Shown: positions 22,921-33,669 of the stretch, piece after piece
Layout: each line of letters opens with the position of its first letter
Position numbering within the stretch: the first letter of the stretch is position 1
The notes under the pieces: model-generated
What the model saw: only the letters and a program-made list of their open reading frames with translations
Told to the model about the DNA's origin: nothing
Database searches by the model: none
Translations under genes and position numbers: made by a program
Assembly: GCA_958510875.1 (NCBI GenBank)
Contig: OY294067.1
Location: 281,499,242-281,563,241 of the forward strand
Length of the DNA stretch: 64,000 nucleotides
Reading direction: 5' to 3'
Source of the DNA: Endomychus coccineus
Lineage: Eukaryota > Arthropoda > Insecta > Coleoptera > Endomychidae

Positions 22921-23742
22921 GTTGTGTTCGTCTACGACACCACTTCGATGACGTAGTGTGACGTCATTCAAATCTTAAAATGACACTTCTATGGGTTAAA
23001 TATATGATTGTGCTAATAACCAGAAAATCACTATTATCATTACGGTACAATAAAATAATAACTCCATTCGAAAAACTGAAGATTGATGTCGAAAATATCA
23101 CTCGCAAGGTTCCTATTTATACCACTTTGAAGCGATTTTCAAAATTTTATTTTCAAATGATTATGAAATATGCTTATAACGAAACATAAGTATAGTAGAA
23201 TAAACATTCTGGACACATATGAATGTTTTGATTTTTAAAAAAACGAATTAAATGAAACTGCATTGAATTATAAGTGCTTGTTTATTTCTTCGGAACTCAT
23301 AAAATGCAATCAATCGTATCACCGTCCCGACCTGATACGATAAAAATGATTTATAGAATGTGTTTAACAATTAGAGTCGGAACTGAAAGGATCACAGTAT
23401 TGCGGGAGAACGGACGCGTTCCAGTTGTATAACTAGGGGTTATCAAATCCTCTTCATGGAAAGCCATTTGCCCGACAATGTAAATTTATTATTTCAAAAC
23501 ACACATCGTCTAAATACTTTACATGTATTCATTGCAAACAGTGGGCGTAGAACAGTTGCGAATATTCGAGGGCAAGCAGCAATAACGTTATCCTGCTATG
23601 ATCAAACAAGCTAAAAGCATATTTCCAGTTTGATGTTTTTAATGTAAATGTCCATAGTATCTTTTATCAGAAAAAAGTAATTTCGTATCACCGTTACAGT
23701 ATGGGACCATTATGTAATTCATCCACTCCAGACCAAAGGTCG
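22921..23742. other. Intron sequence, nothing recognised
   Basis: AT-rich sequence; a 69-codon frame at 22980 has no family signature. Confidence 0.3.
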
Positions 23743-24300
23743 GCAACAGTTCCAGGTCCGGACCCCATAAGGTCGAAAACTGGACAATCAAAAAAAAATT
23801 TTAACTTTGATTTACTTATTCCATTTAAATAAAGCGACACCGCGAGACAACTCGACAGCAGTTCCATACAAACTTTCTTCTTGTCAGTAAAGATCGTTAA
23901 AAAAAACTCCAGGCATAACTAACTTCTTACAAAAAAAGCACGTCATTACTAGTTCATTCCATGATCGAGCAAGGAAATTCTGCAAAAGCAGTGTTGCCTG
24001 TGTGTTGGTCGCTCAATAAACACCAGAAGCCATTTTCAGACTGAAATAATAAAAGAATGTATGTTGGAAGGGGTTACGGCCTTTTTCGCAGAGAAAAAAG
24101 ATGAATTCGCCGCTATTTCATTGTCAGTCAGAAGCAGTATAGGAAGAACCGAAATTTTGACTGCTGACAGCAAAAGCAGTTTGCTCGAACTTCTGCAGAA
24201 GTCCCCTTGCTACGCCATAGCACTTGATGGAGCTTTTGACGTTGTTGATGATCAACAAATGTATCTTTCCATGCAATTTTAGACCTCTTCAGCAGAACGA
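23743..24300 (+). mobile_element. hAT remnant (GTF2IRD2/ZBED-type transposase piece)
   Basis: The left boundary caaaggtcggcaac resembles the CAGRGGTCGGCAA ends of one hAT group. Downstream frames (one base shift near 24030) read PVCWSLNKHQKPFSD, IIKECMLEGVTAFFAEKKDE, then LLELLQKSPCYAIALDGAFD. In this hAT group the last block is usually FAIALDESTD, containing the first catalytic Asp. Here DEST has become DGAF. Only about 100 residues remain and no right end was found. Confidence 0.7.
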
Positions 24301-26530
24301 GAAAGTTTCTAATGTCACTAAACGATCCTCTATCGGAGGTTTCTTGAAAATTTGAAGGTTATAGGGATCAGGATCAAAGAGATGAAGTCCAAAGTCCAAA
24401 GAGATGAAGTCTGCTACTAAGAAATTCGGCAGGTCTCGTTTTGTTAGCCCATCTGTAATCTCACTCATGGAGAAGTAACACACGAGTTTCCCGTTGAGCA
24501 CCGACTACAGCGAAATCTAATACAGTCTGCTGTGACCGACCATGAAAATATCTGTAGAAAATGGAGATATCGAACACCTTCTTAAGTTCTTAATGAATTT
24601 TTGAGTGTGACATTACCAACCGAACGAATAACTTCCAGAGAGATGTAAAGATAGAGAGCACTAACGTTAAAAAAAAAGACCGAGGTTAAACGAATTAACA
24701 GCTAGAATATTCATCCCCTCTCTTTACTAAATATCGTCCCACACACTAGTATGCAAAATAAGCTGTTGAAGAGTAGTGGATTTCTCGTTAGACAAAATCC
24801 CCCCACCATCCGATTATATATCTTAAGCCCGGTCACTCGCTCGCGCTCTCTATCTTTACATCTCTCTGATAACTTCTGAATATAATCTAGGAGCTCCAAC
24901 AAATGTTTGGGAGCCCCACATATAATGATATTAAGTAGTCTAAGAGTCCAACCGTATTTCAGCGTCATATATGATGGCAGCGAAGAACTAATGGCGGAAA
25001 ATTTGAATGGGTAATTTTTAGTTATTACACATTTATTCATTTTCTAAAATAGAATATCTTACGAGGTGATAGAAAAACTGAAAAATGATAAAATCTTTAT
25101 TCGATAATAAAAATCGTTCGATATTGTTATACTAGATTCTAAAATTAGCTAGAATATAAATAATAAACTGAATGATCTTGCATCTAGATTAGATAAATAT
25201 CTTGATATAAGGTTTTTATAATTGAAAATCAAATACAACTTTATTTCTTCATCAACGTGGTTTTGGTAAACGTATAGTTTATTCCTTTATTTCGAAATCG
25301 CTGACTTAAAATAAAATCTATAAAAATGTTATTTCCTTTGAGAATAAGTAAACACAGCACAACCTGTTAATCCCACCGCAGCAAAATAGGTATCGCGGAA
25401 TAACAATAACAACAGACAATAAATCAACACTAGAACTCTAGGGCTCGCGAGAAGATACACTAGTCATCAATGATAAAAACAAAAGGAAACAATGAAAGAC
25501 AATAGAACGATACAAGACAAGACGCTACAACTTCGAACCAATATGTGATACGATACAGCAAAGCTTTGCTGTTTCGTTTACGAATTCTTTAGACAACATG
25601 GCCGTCATCAGGATCGGTAATGTAGAACATGGTTATTCAATCGGTTATGAAGTCGTATTCAGCGACATCTAACCCCCGCGAAGAACTCGGGATACAGTTT
25701 GCCTAATATGATTCTAACCCGAAATGTCTTTGTAGTTCACTTGCATTGTTTTTGGGGGCCTTCACCTGGCGGTTGTATTTCCAACTGTTCCTCCGTTTTT
25801 TGAATCACGAGATTTGTTTAATCAATGCGTGGTGTTGTGAATATCTGAAATATCTGCTTTCCAGTAGATGGTGTTGGAACATCTAGTTTCCCCATAAATT
25901 TTCGAGTGGTAGTTATACCTCTCCCGGAGATAGTTGATTAGTGACTTCATCGTCTGGGTCGTTCCACTGAAATACTCATGAGAAAAGCGAAACAGCTGCC
26001 TGGAACTAATAGACGTGTTGACACTGTTTAACCTGGAGAACCACAGCTTCGCCGATTGATTCTAATACGAAATGTGTTTCTATTTCATTTTGCTTCATAG
26101 TGTGACATTCAATTCGCTTATTGAAAGCGTCGATCATTGTACCTCTTACCCTACACTCTTTAATATACCCACTGAAATGTATGGACCCTGTGAAAACAAT
26201 ATCCGCCCTCCAATAGGTATCTGAAAACATGTTCCGCATATACCTTCGACATTATTCTCGTCCAATTATATGAGCTTAATACTACACCACCCAAGAGTTG
26301 GAAGGAAAAAATGTCTTAAACTGAATTTCAAATCACAACTTCATGTATGTATGAACACAACTCGTGATCTTTCCACCTCCAGTCATTAAATACTAATCTT
26401 ATATGACAGCTGCACCACGTAGTTTTTTATTGATTTCAAATAGATTACTCAGCCTTCATCAGATGATGAACCCATAGGTATACGAAATATATACGATGTA
26501 ATAAAACCAATTATCATTTATATACTTTAA
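24301..26530. other. Mostly unrecognised; possible degraded retroelement pieces
   Basis: A minus-strand segment near 24850-24930 encodes GAPKHLLELLDYIQK, which resembles the APKHRQKLLDYIQER block of the jockey-type LINE, so a small LINE fragment is likely. A 77-codon minus frame at 26006-26239 (WRADIVFTGSIHFSGYIKEC) has no family I can name. The rest is AT-rich. Confidence 0.35.
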
Positions 26531-26587
26531 TAAATAGTACTTCTCTTTTCACATTATTACCTTAAAATAATAATAAAAAATAGTATG

Positions 26588-27571
26588 TTATTTAAACCTT
26601 ATTTTGGTAGTTGATGATTTTAGATTTTTGAACTCGGTCATCGAAACCATTTTGTGTACTGCGTCAATTCTTGATCTTATTGCAATTACTTTGTCCTCTA
26701 AATTTCCAGATGGTGGTATTCCTGCCCTAGCGCAAATATTCGCATATATGTCGAAAATACCACTAACTACACTGGCCAAACTCATTTCTTTGTCTTGTAT
26801 AGAGTCGGAAATTAGTTCCAAATAATCTTCCTTCTCAACTATATCATGTTTGAGACCATCAGACTTCAGTAGCATTATTGCCAACTGAGTTTTTATGTCT
26901 TGAATTTCACTTTCTTTTTTCATGATGCTTTTTCCCATGATCTCTTGTATAATGGCCCAAGTCATGAGCGCTTTCTTTCCTCTCTTTGCTATGCATTTCT
27001 TTGTTTCTTGTATCGTTTCATACCGACTCAATATAGACATACAATTCGAGAATTGCGGATAGTTTTCTGGAATTGAGCTCAAAAATTTCCCGTATAATGC
27101 ATGTCTTTCAAGTTGCTCATCCATTTTCCTTTTCACATCTCGCAATTTCGAAATATTCTGTTTCATTTCATCTATTTTGAGTTGATATTCTTTAACGAAA
27201 AGTTTACTTTGGCTTGTCTTTTCTAATGCGAATGCTGCACGCTCCTGATGATACATCACCTTCTCATTTTCTTCTTCCACCATGTTTTGGAATGACTTCT
27301 CTCGGAGAGCTAATAAAACCCATTCTTCAGCTAAATCTACTTTTCTTCCAATTAACGCATTTCGTTTTTTTTCCAGAAGTTTATTCACTTTTAAACGATG
27401 TAAGCTTCCCCCAGCTAATTCTCTTCTACTCTCCAACTCATACTGATATTCGGGTATCTGATTCCATGGACGTTCTTTGCGTTCTCTAATAATTAAAGGT
27501 ATTTCCATATTCTTTAAGGGCGACAGATTTGCCGGCGGGCATATAGTTTCGATGGCTCTGTTGAATTTCAT
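26588..27571 (-). CDS. CCDC42/CFAP73-like coiled-coil protein, paralogue 1
   Basis: An intact intronless frame of 327 codons. The start is set at the ATG at 27571 (MKFNRAIETI). An in-frame ATG 35 codons upstream would add an aromatic stretch that I regard as untranslated. After a Pro/Arg-rich N-terminus, LLEKKRNALIGRKVDLAEEW opens the long coiled coil (about residues 85-180). YGKFLSSIPENY and a block ending ILSRYETIQETKK follow, typical of the DUF4200 (CCDC42/CFAP73/MBO2) family. Family members are axonemal or sperm-flagellum proteins of about 300-330 residues, so length fits. The C-terminal block (SGIFDIYANICARAG) is shared with the paralogue at 30729. The gene lies antisense in the 14-kb intron between exons B and C of the hig-like gene. 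The exact flagellar role is inferred from the family. Confidence 0.8.
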   Translation of the reverse strand: MKFNRAIETICPPANLSPLKNMEIPLIIRERKERPWNQIPEYQYELESRRELAGGSLHRLKVNKLLEKKRNALIGRKVDLAEEWVLLALREKSFQNMVEEENEKVMYHQERAAFALEKTSQSKLFVKEYQLKIDEMKQNISKLRDVKRKMDEQLERHALYGKFLSSIPENYPQFSNCMSILSRYETIQETKKCIAKRGKKALMTWAIIQEIMGKSIMKKESEIQDIKTQLAIMLLKSDGLKHDIVEKEDYLELISDSIQDKEMSLASVVSGIFDIYANICARAGIPPSGNLEDKVIAIRSRIDAVHKMVSMTEFKNLKSSTTKIRFK

Positions 27572-27632
27572 TGGGGAATAATTGCAAAATAATATATAAA
27601 AATAATACGTAAAATAATAAAAAAATCTTCGC

Positions 27633-27705
27633 TTTGGGATTAATATATTATTTGACACACATAAAAACAAAGACAATTAATAATTAAGATTACATTGCTA
27701 AGTGA
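27633..27705 (-). promoter_or_regulatory. Upstream block conserved between the two CCDC42-like genes
   Basis: About 70 bases upstream of the chosen start resemble the block upstream of the second gene (31799-31875). Shared words are tttggga, aatatatt, tttgaca, and attgctaag. It may be 5' UTR or core promoter carried along in the duplication; if the upstream ATG is used, it is instead coding. Confidence 0.4.
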
Positions 27706-27821
27706 CAATGAGAAAAATATCATTTGCTTTTTGTTTCCTTTTTTAGAGTGTAAGTCTATACCTCCTCGATTGCGTACTTTTATAATAAACAACCAAGACA
27801 TTTAGGTTATACCATGGACAT

Positions 27822-27851
27822 ACAACGAGGTCTACTAGTAGACCTCGTTGT
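27822..27851. repeat. Perfect 30-bp palindrome
   Basis: acaacgaggtctact is followed immediately by its exact reverse complement. It lies about 250 bases upstream of the start of CCDC42-like paralogue 1. Confidence 0.9.
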
Positions 27852-28340
27852 GGACATATGTCGATGGGTTATACGATTAACTTATTTGAATTCCTCATTC
27901 ATATCTATGGACATGGAGAGATATTATGAAGTTACACCACAGCATAAGAATGTATACTGTGGTTACTCCACGAATAGTAACCAGTGTGGCTTGGTGAATC
28001 CTCTCTGGAAATACCATATTCCTTCTATGACACCACACGAGTTTGTTGTCATATCTCTAGTATCATTAACATATTGCTCAATGATTGTTCTAATCATAGA
28101 GATAATCTGATTTGCAAGTTTTTGAACCAAATATAAGTTTATTCCAGGGATAAAAGCTTCTTAGTTGGCGGCATGCAATACTATATCCTATCTAAATTAT
28201 TATTTCAATACCATCATAAAATTAAAATGATTTTATCATTTTGGAATATTCAATTTCCATCTACAAAATATGAGCTGAAAAATATTTTCTTCCAAAATTT
28301 GTTTCTATTCCCTCAAGAAGCGAATTCTATTTGTAAATAT
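27852..28340. other. Intergenic, nothing recognised
   Basis: A 98-codon plus-strand frame spans the palindrome (27814-28110) but has no recognisable domain. Confidence 0.3.
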
Positions 28341-28342
28341 AC

Positions 28343-29040
28343 AGGCTGCCCCAAAATTGCTGTGAAATATAACTAACACTTATTGTGGAGGTTAAAATAA
28401 GTTGATTGAATCCAATTTATATATTTTGAAAAAAGTAGTGTTTGTCCGTGAGGGGCGTTGAAAGTTCACTTGAAAAATCACATATTTGAGCGCTATTCAC
28501 AAACGCGTTTAAGAAATTTGATGAAATTTTGCAAAAGTGCATTGTAGAAAGCTACCCTACTTTCAGTAACCAAAGAAATTCAAAGGAAATTGCAGAAGGG
28601 TAAGACCCTCTCCCTTCTGATATTTTTTTCATAATTTCATTAGGGGTGGATTTTTTCAACAAAAAGGCTTATTCTCTATCTCCATTTTTCATTTTCTGTG
28701 AAAATTCCCTATTTCGCATAGTTTAGAAGGAAAAAATGTTTTCTCAAACACTGATAACTGATATTCTTAGAACAAATTTAATAAAATTATAGTATAAAAT
28801 TTAGTGAACACAAAGACAAAAATTTTTTAAGACAGGTGTTCAATCTGACCTCCACCTTCATTAATGCAGGGATCAATTAGGCATAAAAAATTGAGATGGA
28901 CCCTCCTTAACACAACATCGTTTTCTCGTATTGCAGCATTTTGAATTCTGTTCCACAGTGGTTCGGAAATATCAATTTGAACCTTGTATACTTGGTTCGG
29001 AAGTTGGAGAATAAAACTCAAATTTTACACAAAACTTTTA
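28343..29040 (-). mobile_element. Truncated mariner-type element (3' part)
   Basis: The left end tacaggctgccccaaaattg has the ACAGG-TGCCCCAAA form common in mariner-type terminal repeats. On the minus strand, 28827-29021 encodes EPLWNRIQNAAIRENDVVLR and NFLCLIDPCINEGGGQIEHL. This resembles the very C-terminus of mariner transposases (RV...F..R...C....G..FEHL). Everything upstream of that is missing, replaced at about 29040 by a Penelope fragment. Confidence 0.65.
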
Positions 29041-29600
29041 ACATTTAATTTAAAAATGCTGACAAGTTGTTTCACCACACTGGCATTTTCAAAGCAAGGA
29101 GATATCAACTAAAGCTAAATCTAAAAGTATGTCCTTAAATATCAGGGATCAGAATGTGGTACAAATTGAGGGATGGGGGTGGATAATGGTGCGAGTGTGT
29201 TTACAAAATTGTTAACAAGCGGTGAATTATATGTATCGATTTGATCATTTAATATTACATTATTATTGTTTTTTGAGTGTTTCAATATTTCTATGGATTC
29301 TAGTATATTAAGTTTATGTCCTTTTTCCTGAATATGTAGAATATCGGAATTAAGGGTGAAATTGTGGTTATGTACTAACAGGTGATTTGCGTAATTGTAT
29401 ACTTGTGTTTTCAACACTCCTTGTCATCTACCAATGCAACTACCAACAAATTGTTCATCAAGATATTCTTATACGGCACGAGTAAAATTGAATTCACGTA
29501 GTTCTTCTTGTAGAGTCTGCAGTAATATGTGTTTATCTATGAATCGATTACAACATTGACAATGATTAATGATTGTCATATGTTCCTAGCAATTGTAGAC
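29041..29600 (-). mobile_element. Penelope-like element 3' fragment
   Basis: The minus-strand frame 29142-29417 reads LLVHNHNFTLNSDILHIQEK, GHKLNILESIEILKHSK and later LNDQIDTYNSPLVNNF. This is the C-terminal part of a Penelope GIY-YIG endonuclease. A degraded start (FVGSCIGR) lies around 29440. The downstream part includes ccttgctttgaaaatgccag and aacaacttgtcagc (minus strand), usual for Penelope 3' regions. It is a dead fragment. Confidence 0.75.
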
Positions 29601-29987
29601 CATGCTACTCTCATTAAAATTAATTACGTACTTTGTATAATTTTACATTTTGGTGCTGTCAGATGAACTATCAAAATCATTTCAGAATCAACCTTACTTT
29701 CATTATATCACAGAATAATTAATTGAAAAGACTGTTGTCATAATGATTCAATAAAATACTATAGTACCATTTGAAAAACAGCAGAGGGATGTCAAAAGCG
29801 TATATTTTCCGGAAAATGAGGAATAATTTTTTCAAACCGACTACAATACTTCCCTTGCACTAAGTATAGTGAGGGAAGTAAAAATTACCTTTTCACAGCA
29901 TGTGTTAACCGCAATTATATTTTTGATCAAATTGTTTTCATTTTTTTTCACATCCTTCTCTTTACCGTCAACATAACCAGTCTAGGT

Positions 29988-30604
29988 CACGGTCGTACAT
30001 ATAGGTCTGGGAACTCTACAGTTTGACATGAGTCTCTTACATGTCGCCAATCTCGTAGTCCCTCGCTCAGCCACCAGCTAGCGCTTGGATCGAAGTATGG
30101 TAACAATCACATTATTAGGTAAAATAATTTTTCTCGTAACGTAATATTTACTATTCTGATTTGAGAGAGGAATAGAACTGTTACTCTTGTCAAAATGTAT
30201 TACTCACCTTAAAAATAACTTCCCTTTATTCGTTATACATGCTCGCACACATAAAAGACTTCGTTAAAACGATTTCTATCCGGAATCGCAAGCATCCACT
30301 TTTTTCGCATTTCCGCATCTTTCGGCACTTTAAAAACAGAAGTTTCTTGCTTTACACTTTTGTACCCCGTTTTGCATTCCGGCACAATGCACGGTTTCGT
30401 AATTTTTTTCTAAAAACGCCGGTATTCCTTTGTGTTTACAAGTCAACAATGACAGTTGCCAGAGAACATGTTCGTATACGTGCCAGAAATCATTCGTCGA
30501 TTCATGCGCCACCCTTTTGGTACTATGCAACAGATGACGCTTAGCGGACTCACTTCTCACATAGGAAACAGCCTCGAGTTCGCAGACCTGTATATACGAC
30601 CGTG
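29988..30604 (-). mobile_element. P-element-like transposon with THAP finger, internally deleted
   Basis: A 617-bp element with ends CACGGTCGTACATATAGG (29988) and the complement of CACGGTCGTATATACAGG ending at 30604. An 8-bp duplication flanks it: gtctaggt (29980-29987) and gtctaggc (30605-30612), one mismatch. An 8-bp duplication plus a transposase starting with a THAP domain is the hallmark of P-type elements. Only the THAP-encoding part is left. It sits just downstream of CCDC42-like paralogue 2. Confidence 0.85.
30233..30406 (-). pseudogene. THAP-type zinc-finger domain (P-like transposase N-terminus)
   Basis: The minus strand reads TKPCIVPECKTGYKSVK, then SVFKVPKDAEMRKKWMLAIP, then NEVFYVCEHV before a stop at 30233. 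The features match a THAP C2CH finger: Cys-x4-Cys, a conserved FKVPKD and KW, then Cys...His near the end. The terminal C-x-x-H is shortened to C-x-H. A stop codon directly precedes the domain and no ATG is in frame. THAP domains bind DNA and begin P-element transposases and THAP9. Confidence 0.75.
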
Positions 30605-30654
30605 GTCTAGGCTGTAACGAGAATCTTCAAAACACAGGAGTTTAATAAATACAT

Positions 30655-30660
30655 TTTATT
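30655..30660 (-). terminator. Poly(A) signal AATAAA of CCDC42-like paralogue 2
   Basis: AATAAA on the minus strand, about 70 bases past the stop codon at 30729, well placed for 3'-end formation. The P-like element ends 50 bases further on. Confidence 0.5.
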
Positions 30661-30728
30661 CTCTACATAAATTAATATGATCTTAAAATAATAATGACAA
30701 AATTAGTCATGTGTTAAAATAAATCACC

Positions 30729-31736
30729 TCAACTCGAGAAAAATCTTAGTTTAGTCACCAATGGATTTACATTTGGCGATTCAGTTATTGTCAACATTTC
30801 GCGAACCTTACGTATTTTATCGAATCTCGATCTTATAGCTATTAATTGGTCAATTAAATTTCCAGATAGCAATTTGGGCGAAGATGTCCTAGCACACATA
30901 TTTACATATATGTCGAGAATACCACAAACCAGACTCGCCAGTTCTGCTTCCGTTCTGTCTATGGATAAATGAACGTTCATCACACATGATTCTTTTTCAG
31001 CAATTTTACGTTTGATGACCTTATACTTGGACGACATATCGGTCAACTTATTTTGCAGTTTAGTTACTTCCTGTTCTTTATGAATGATCAAATTCTGTAT
31101 AGCTTGATCTGAACCGGCCCAAGAGGCGAATATTTTTTTGGTCCGTTTTAATATTAGTTTCTTTGTTTCTTCCAATGCTTCAAATCGTTTAACTACAGAT
31201 GTATAATCTGTATATACGTTATACCTTTCTTTGACTGAATGAAGAAAATCTCCATAGATAGAATGTTTTTCAATTTCAGATTTCAATTTAATTTTCACTT
31301 GTTGCAAAACCAAACTTCGCTCTTTCAGTATATCTATTTTTTCTTGGTAATTCTTAATAGATTGTTCACTCTTATGTTGCTTTTCCAATGCACACACTAT
31401 TTGATCGTAATGCGTTTCTACTGTGATTTTTCCTTCAGACACGGTGTTTAAGAACTCCTTTTCACGTACTGCTAATAAAATCCATTCTTCCGCTAGGTCA
31501 AGTCTCCATTCAATTAAAGCAATACGTTTTTTCTCTAGACGTTCGCTAACGGCGAAATTATGTTGCCTACTCCCAGTTAATTCCTTTCTACCTAGTAGTA
31601 CTATCTGATTGTCAGCAATTCGAATCCAGGGACTTACTTCAACTTTTTTTTTGACATTCAGAGTTTTTCGAATATATTTTCCTGGTTCTACATTCTTAAG
31701 CAGACCCACAGTATTGGTAGCTCTATCGTACTGCAT
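30729..31736 (-). CDS. CCDC42/CFAP73-like coiled-coil protein, paralogue 2
   Basis: An intact intronless frame of 335 codons from the ATG at 31736 (MQYDRATNTV). An in-frame ATG 33 codons upstream is not favoured. It aligns along its whole length with the gene at 26588: RLEKKRIALIEWRLDLAEEW, REKEFLNTV, IYGDFLHSVKERY, KRFEALEETKK, ELASLVCGILDIYVNMCART and LIAIRSRFDKIRK have direct counterparts. Heptad-type coiled coil covers about residues 85-185 and 225-290. It belongs to the DUF4200 CCDC42/CFAP73 family of axonemal proteins. The two genes point the same way, 3 kb apart, and have diverged strongly while staying open, which suggests both are under selection. Expression in testis is a family-based guess. 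Confidence 0.8.
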   Translation of the reverse strand: MQYDRATNTVGLLKNVEPGKYIRKTLNVKKKVEVSPWIRIADNQIVLLGRKELTGSRQHNFAVSERLEKKRIALIEWRLDLAEEWILLAVREKEFLNTVSEGKITVETHYDQIVCALEKQHKSEQSIKNYQEKIDILKERSLVLQQVKIKLKSEIEKHSIYGDFLHSVKERYNVYTDYTSVVKRFEALEETKKLILKRTKKIFASWAGSDQAIQNLIIHKEQEVTKLQNKLTDMSSKYKVIKRKIAEKESCVMNVHLSIDRTEAELASLVCGILDIYVNMCARTSSPKLLSGNLIDQLIAIRSRFDKIRKVREMLTITESPNVNPLVTKLRFFSS

Positions 31737-31798
31737 CGAGTTATAATTGGTATAGAAATATGTAGAATAATAATTAAAATTATAAAAAATTTTAGGAC

Positions 31799-31875
31799 TT
31801 TGGGAAGAATATATTGTTTGACATACAGAGTACAAATATACTCAAATAGAATTAAGCTAATATTGCTAAGCAATG
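31799..31875 (-). promoter_or_regulatory. Upstream block shared with CCDC42-like paralogue 1
   Basis: Similar in order and spacing to 27633-27705 (tttggga, aatatatt, tttgaca, attgctaag). It probably marks the duplicated 5' UTR or promoter. Confidence 0.4.
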
Positions 31876-32193
31876 TTAAATGAACTGAAACTGTTCTGTT
31901 CGTAACCGAAAAATTAGCGGTTTTAAAATAAAATGAATGTCACTACCATAGATAATACCTTACTACATCGAAAGCTTTCTCGTGGCGTATCTACTGCTTC
32001 GATGAAAAGCCTTTCATAAGCAAGACTAGTCAAAACCGAAATTAGAAAGATCATAAGACTTTGATAGTTCACGTGACAGCAAGTATCAGTATAAAAACAA
32101 GGTTATATTTCGAAAGCCAGCCTGATAGTAGCTCTCAGTATAAAGCATAGAGTAGTGAAATACGTTATAATTTCAATGTAACCTAGAGTATAA

Positions 32194-33669
32194 TACTGGG
32201 TTCCCCATAATAGACTACCCATTTTATATTATTGATGAATTCCCTACGAGATAACTAAATAAGTTGTTCTCTGTGGGATTATCTTCTGTAGTCTTTGGGA
32301 TTTAAGTAAATTATTAATCAAGTAGGCGCTTGTCACAAATAAATTTTAAATTAATAATTTCGTGGAACGCCATTTTTCTACGAGAAGTTTGTTAGTTTTC
32401 ATCAATAATTATTTAATTTTTTGCTTTGAGACATTATTTCAACATCCGTTTGAACTTTCATGGATTACTCAGTACAACAACTTGTGTTTTGTGTAGAAAC
32501 TTACATAAGAAGCATTTCGATAGAAGAAGTTGGGCGTGCATTCCGGCGTCAGTTTAATAACAAAAATAGGGGTCACACGCCAAATCGTAAAACTGTTAAG
32601 TTATGGGTTCGTCATTGGCGTGAAAATGGTTCTGTACAAAATTTGAAGAAGCCTGGACGTCAAAGAACAGTTCGTACACCAGAAAATATTGAGTTAGAAT
32701 TGCGTTTACGAGAAGTCCTAAAAGGTCTGCTAATCGACGAACCTTTATCCTAGGAATATCGAAGGGAAGCTTAGATCGAATTCTTCAAAGGGATTTAAAA
32801 TGTCATCCCTATGAATACTAAATGGCACAGCACCTTAGCAATCAAGATGAAGAAGCAAGGTTAGCATTTTGTCAAGAATTTTTGGATTTACATCAAGGAG
32901 CAATTCACAGTCTCCTAATGACCGACAAATTTTTATTTGAACGGGATGGTCAATAAACAGAATTTTAGATACTGGTCAAATGGAAATCCTCGTGAAATCT
33001 TTACACAGAACCTCCATAATCCAAAAGTTGTTGTGTGGTGTGGAGTTGGATCTTTTGGTATTATTGGCCCTTATTTTTTTGAGGACGAAAATAACCGCGC
33101 TGTAACAGTAACATCCGAGCGCTACGCTAATATGCTAGAGACATTTCTCATTCCAGAATTGAATGGACGAGGATTACTAAACAATGCCTTACTATTCCAA
33201 CAAGATGGGGCAACAGCTCATACCGCCAGAAACTCAATGAGGGTCCTGCGAGAAATGTTTAATGGCCAACTGATGTCTCGATTCGGAGATTTGTCTTGGC
33301 CTTCGAGGTCCCCCGACTTAACGGCACCCGATTTTTTCCTGTGGGGATATTTAAAAGCCAAAGTCGTCCAGGTACAATCGAGGAGCTGAAAGCCAAAATT
33401 CGTGAAGAAGTTGAAGAAATAGACGAAGGTTTGCTACGCCGTGTAATGAACCACTTTTTATCTAATATTGACAAATGTGTTGAAGTTGGTGGAGGTCATT
33501 TAAAAGACGTGATTTTTGAAAGTTAGAATTAAATCAGCCAAATATTTATAAGTTATCATAAATCCCAAAGAGTTAGCTGTAATTTAGTGAAATAAAAAGT
33601 TGGTTTTGTTAACTAAAAAAATTTTAATTCAAATATTAAAATGGGTAGTCTATTATGGGGAACCCAGTA
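32194..33669 (+). mobile_element. Complete DD41D mariner-type element with near-perfect ends
   Basis: TA is duplicated at 32194-32195 and 33668-33669. The inverted ends (ctgggttccccataatagac onward) match over about 31 bases. The 1472-bp body contains one mariner-type transposase gene, broken by frameshifts and a stop. The ends are much better preserved than those of the other DNA transposons here except the hAT at 60.8 kb. Confidence 0.93.
32460..33526 (+). pseudogene. mariner-type transposase (DD41D), frameshifted
   Basis: Starting at the ATG at 32460, residues 1-97 form the N-terminal helix-turn-helix region: VETYIRSISIEEVGRAFRRQ, then NRKTVKLWVRHW, then GSVQNLKKPGRQRTVRTPEN. A frame shift near 32725 and a stop near 32820 follow. 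Then SLLMTDKFLF (first Asp), WCGVGSFGIIGPYFF, LFQQDGATAHTA (second Asp) and WPSRSPDLTAPDFFLWGYLK (third Asp, 41 residues after the second) are readable at 32910-33370. The C-terminus (NHFLSNIDKCVEVGGGHLKD) runs in another frame to 33526. All three catalytic residues survive, but at least three lesions prevent expression. Confidence 0.88.

Noticed and set aside
26588..27676. Using the most upstream ATGs for the two CCDC42-like genes (27676, 31835)
   Set aside because: The added 33-35 residues are aromatic and poorly matched between the paralogues, whereas MKFNRAIETI and MQYDRATNTV align.
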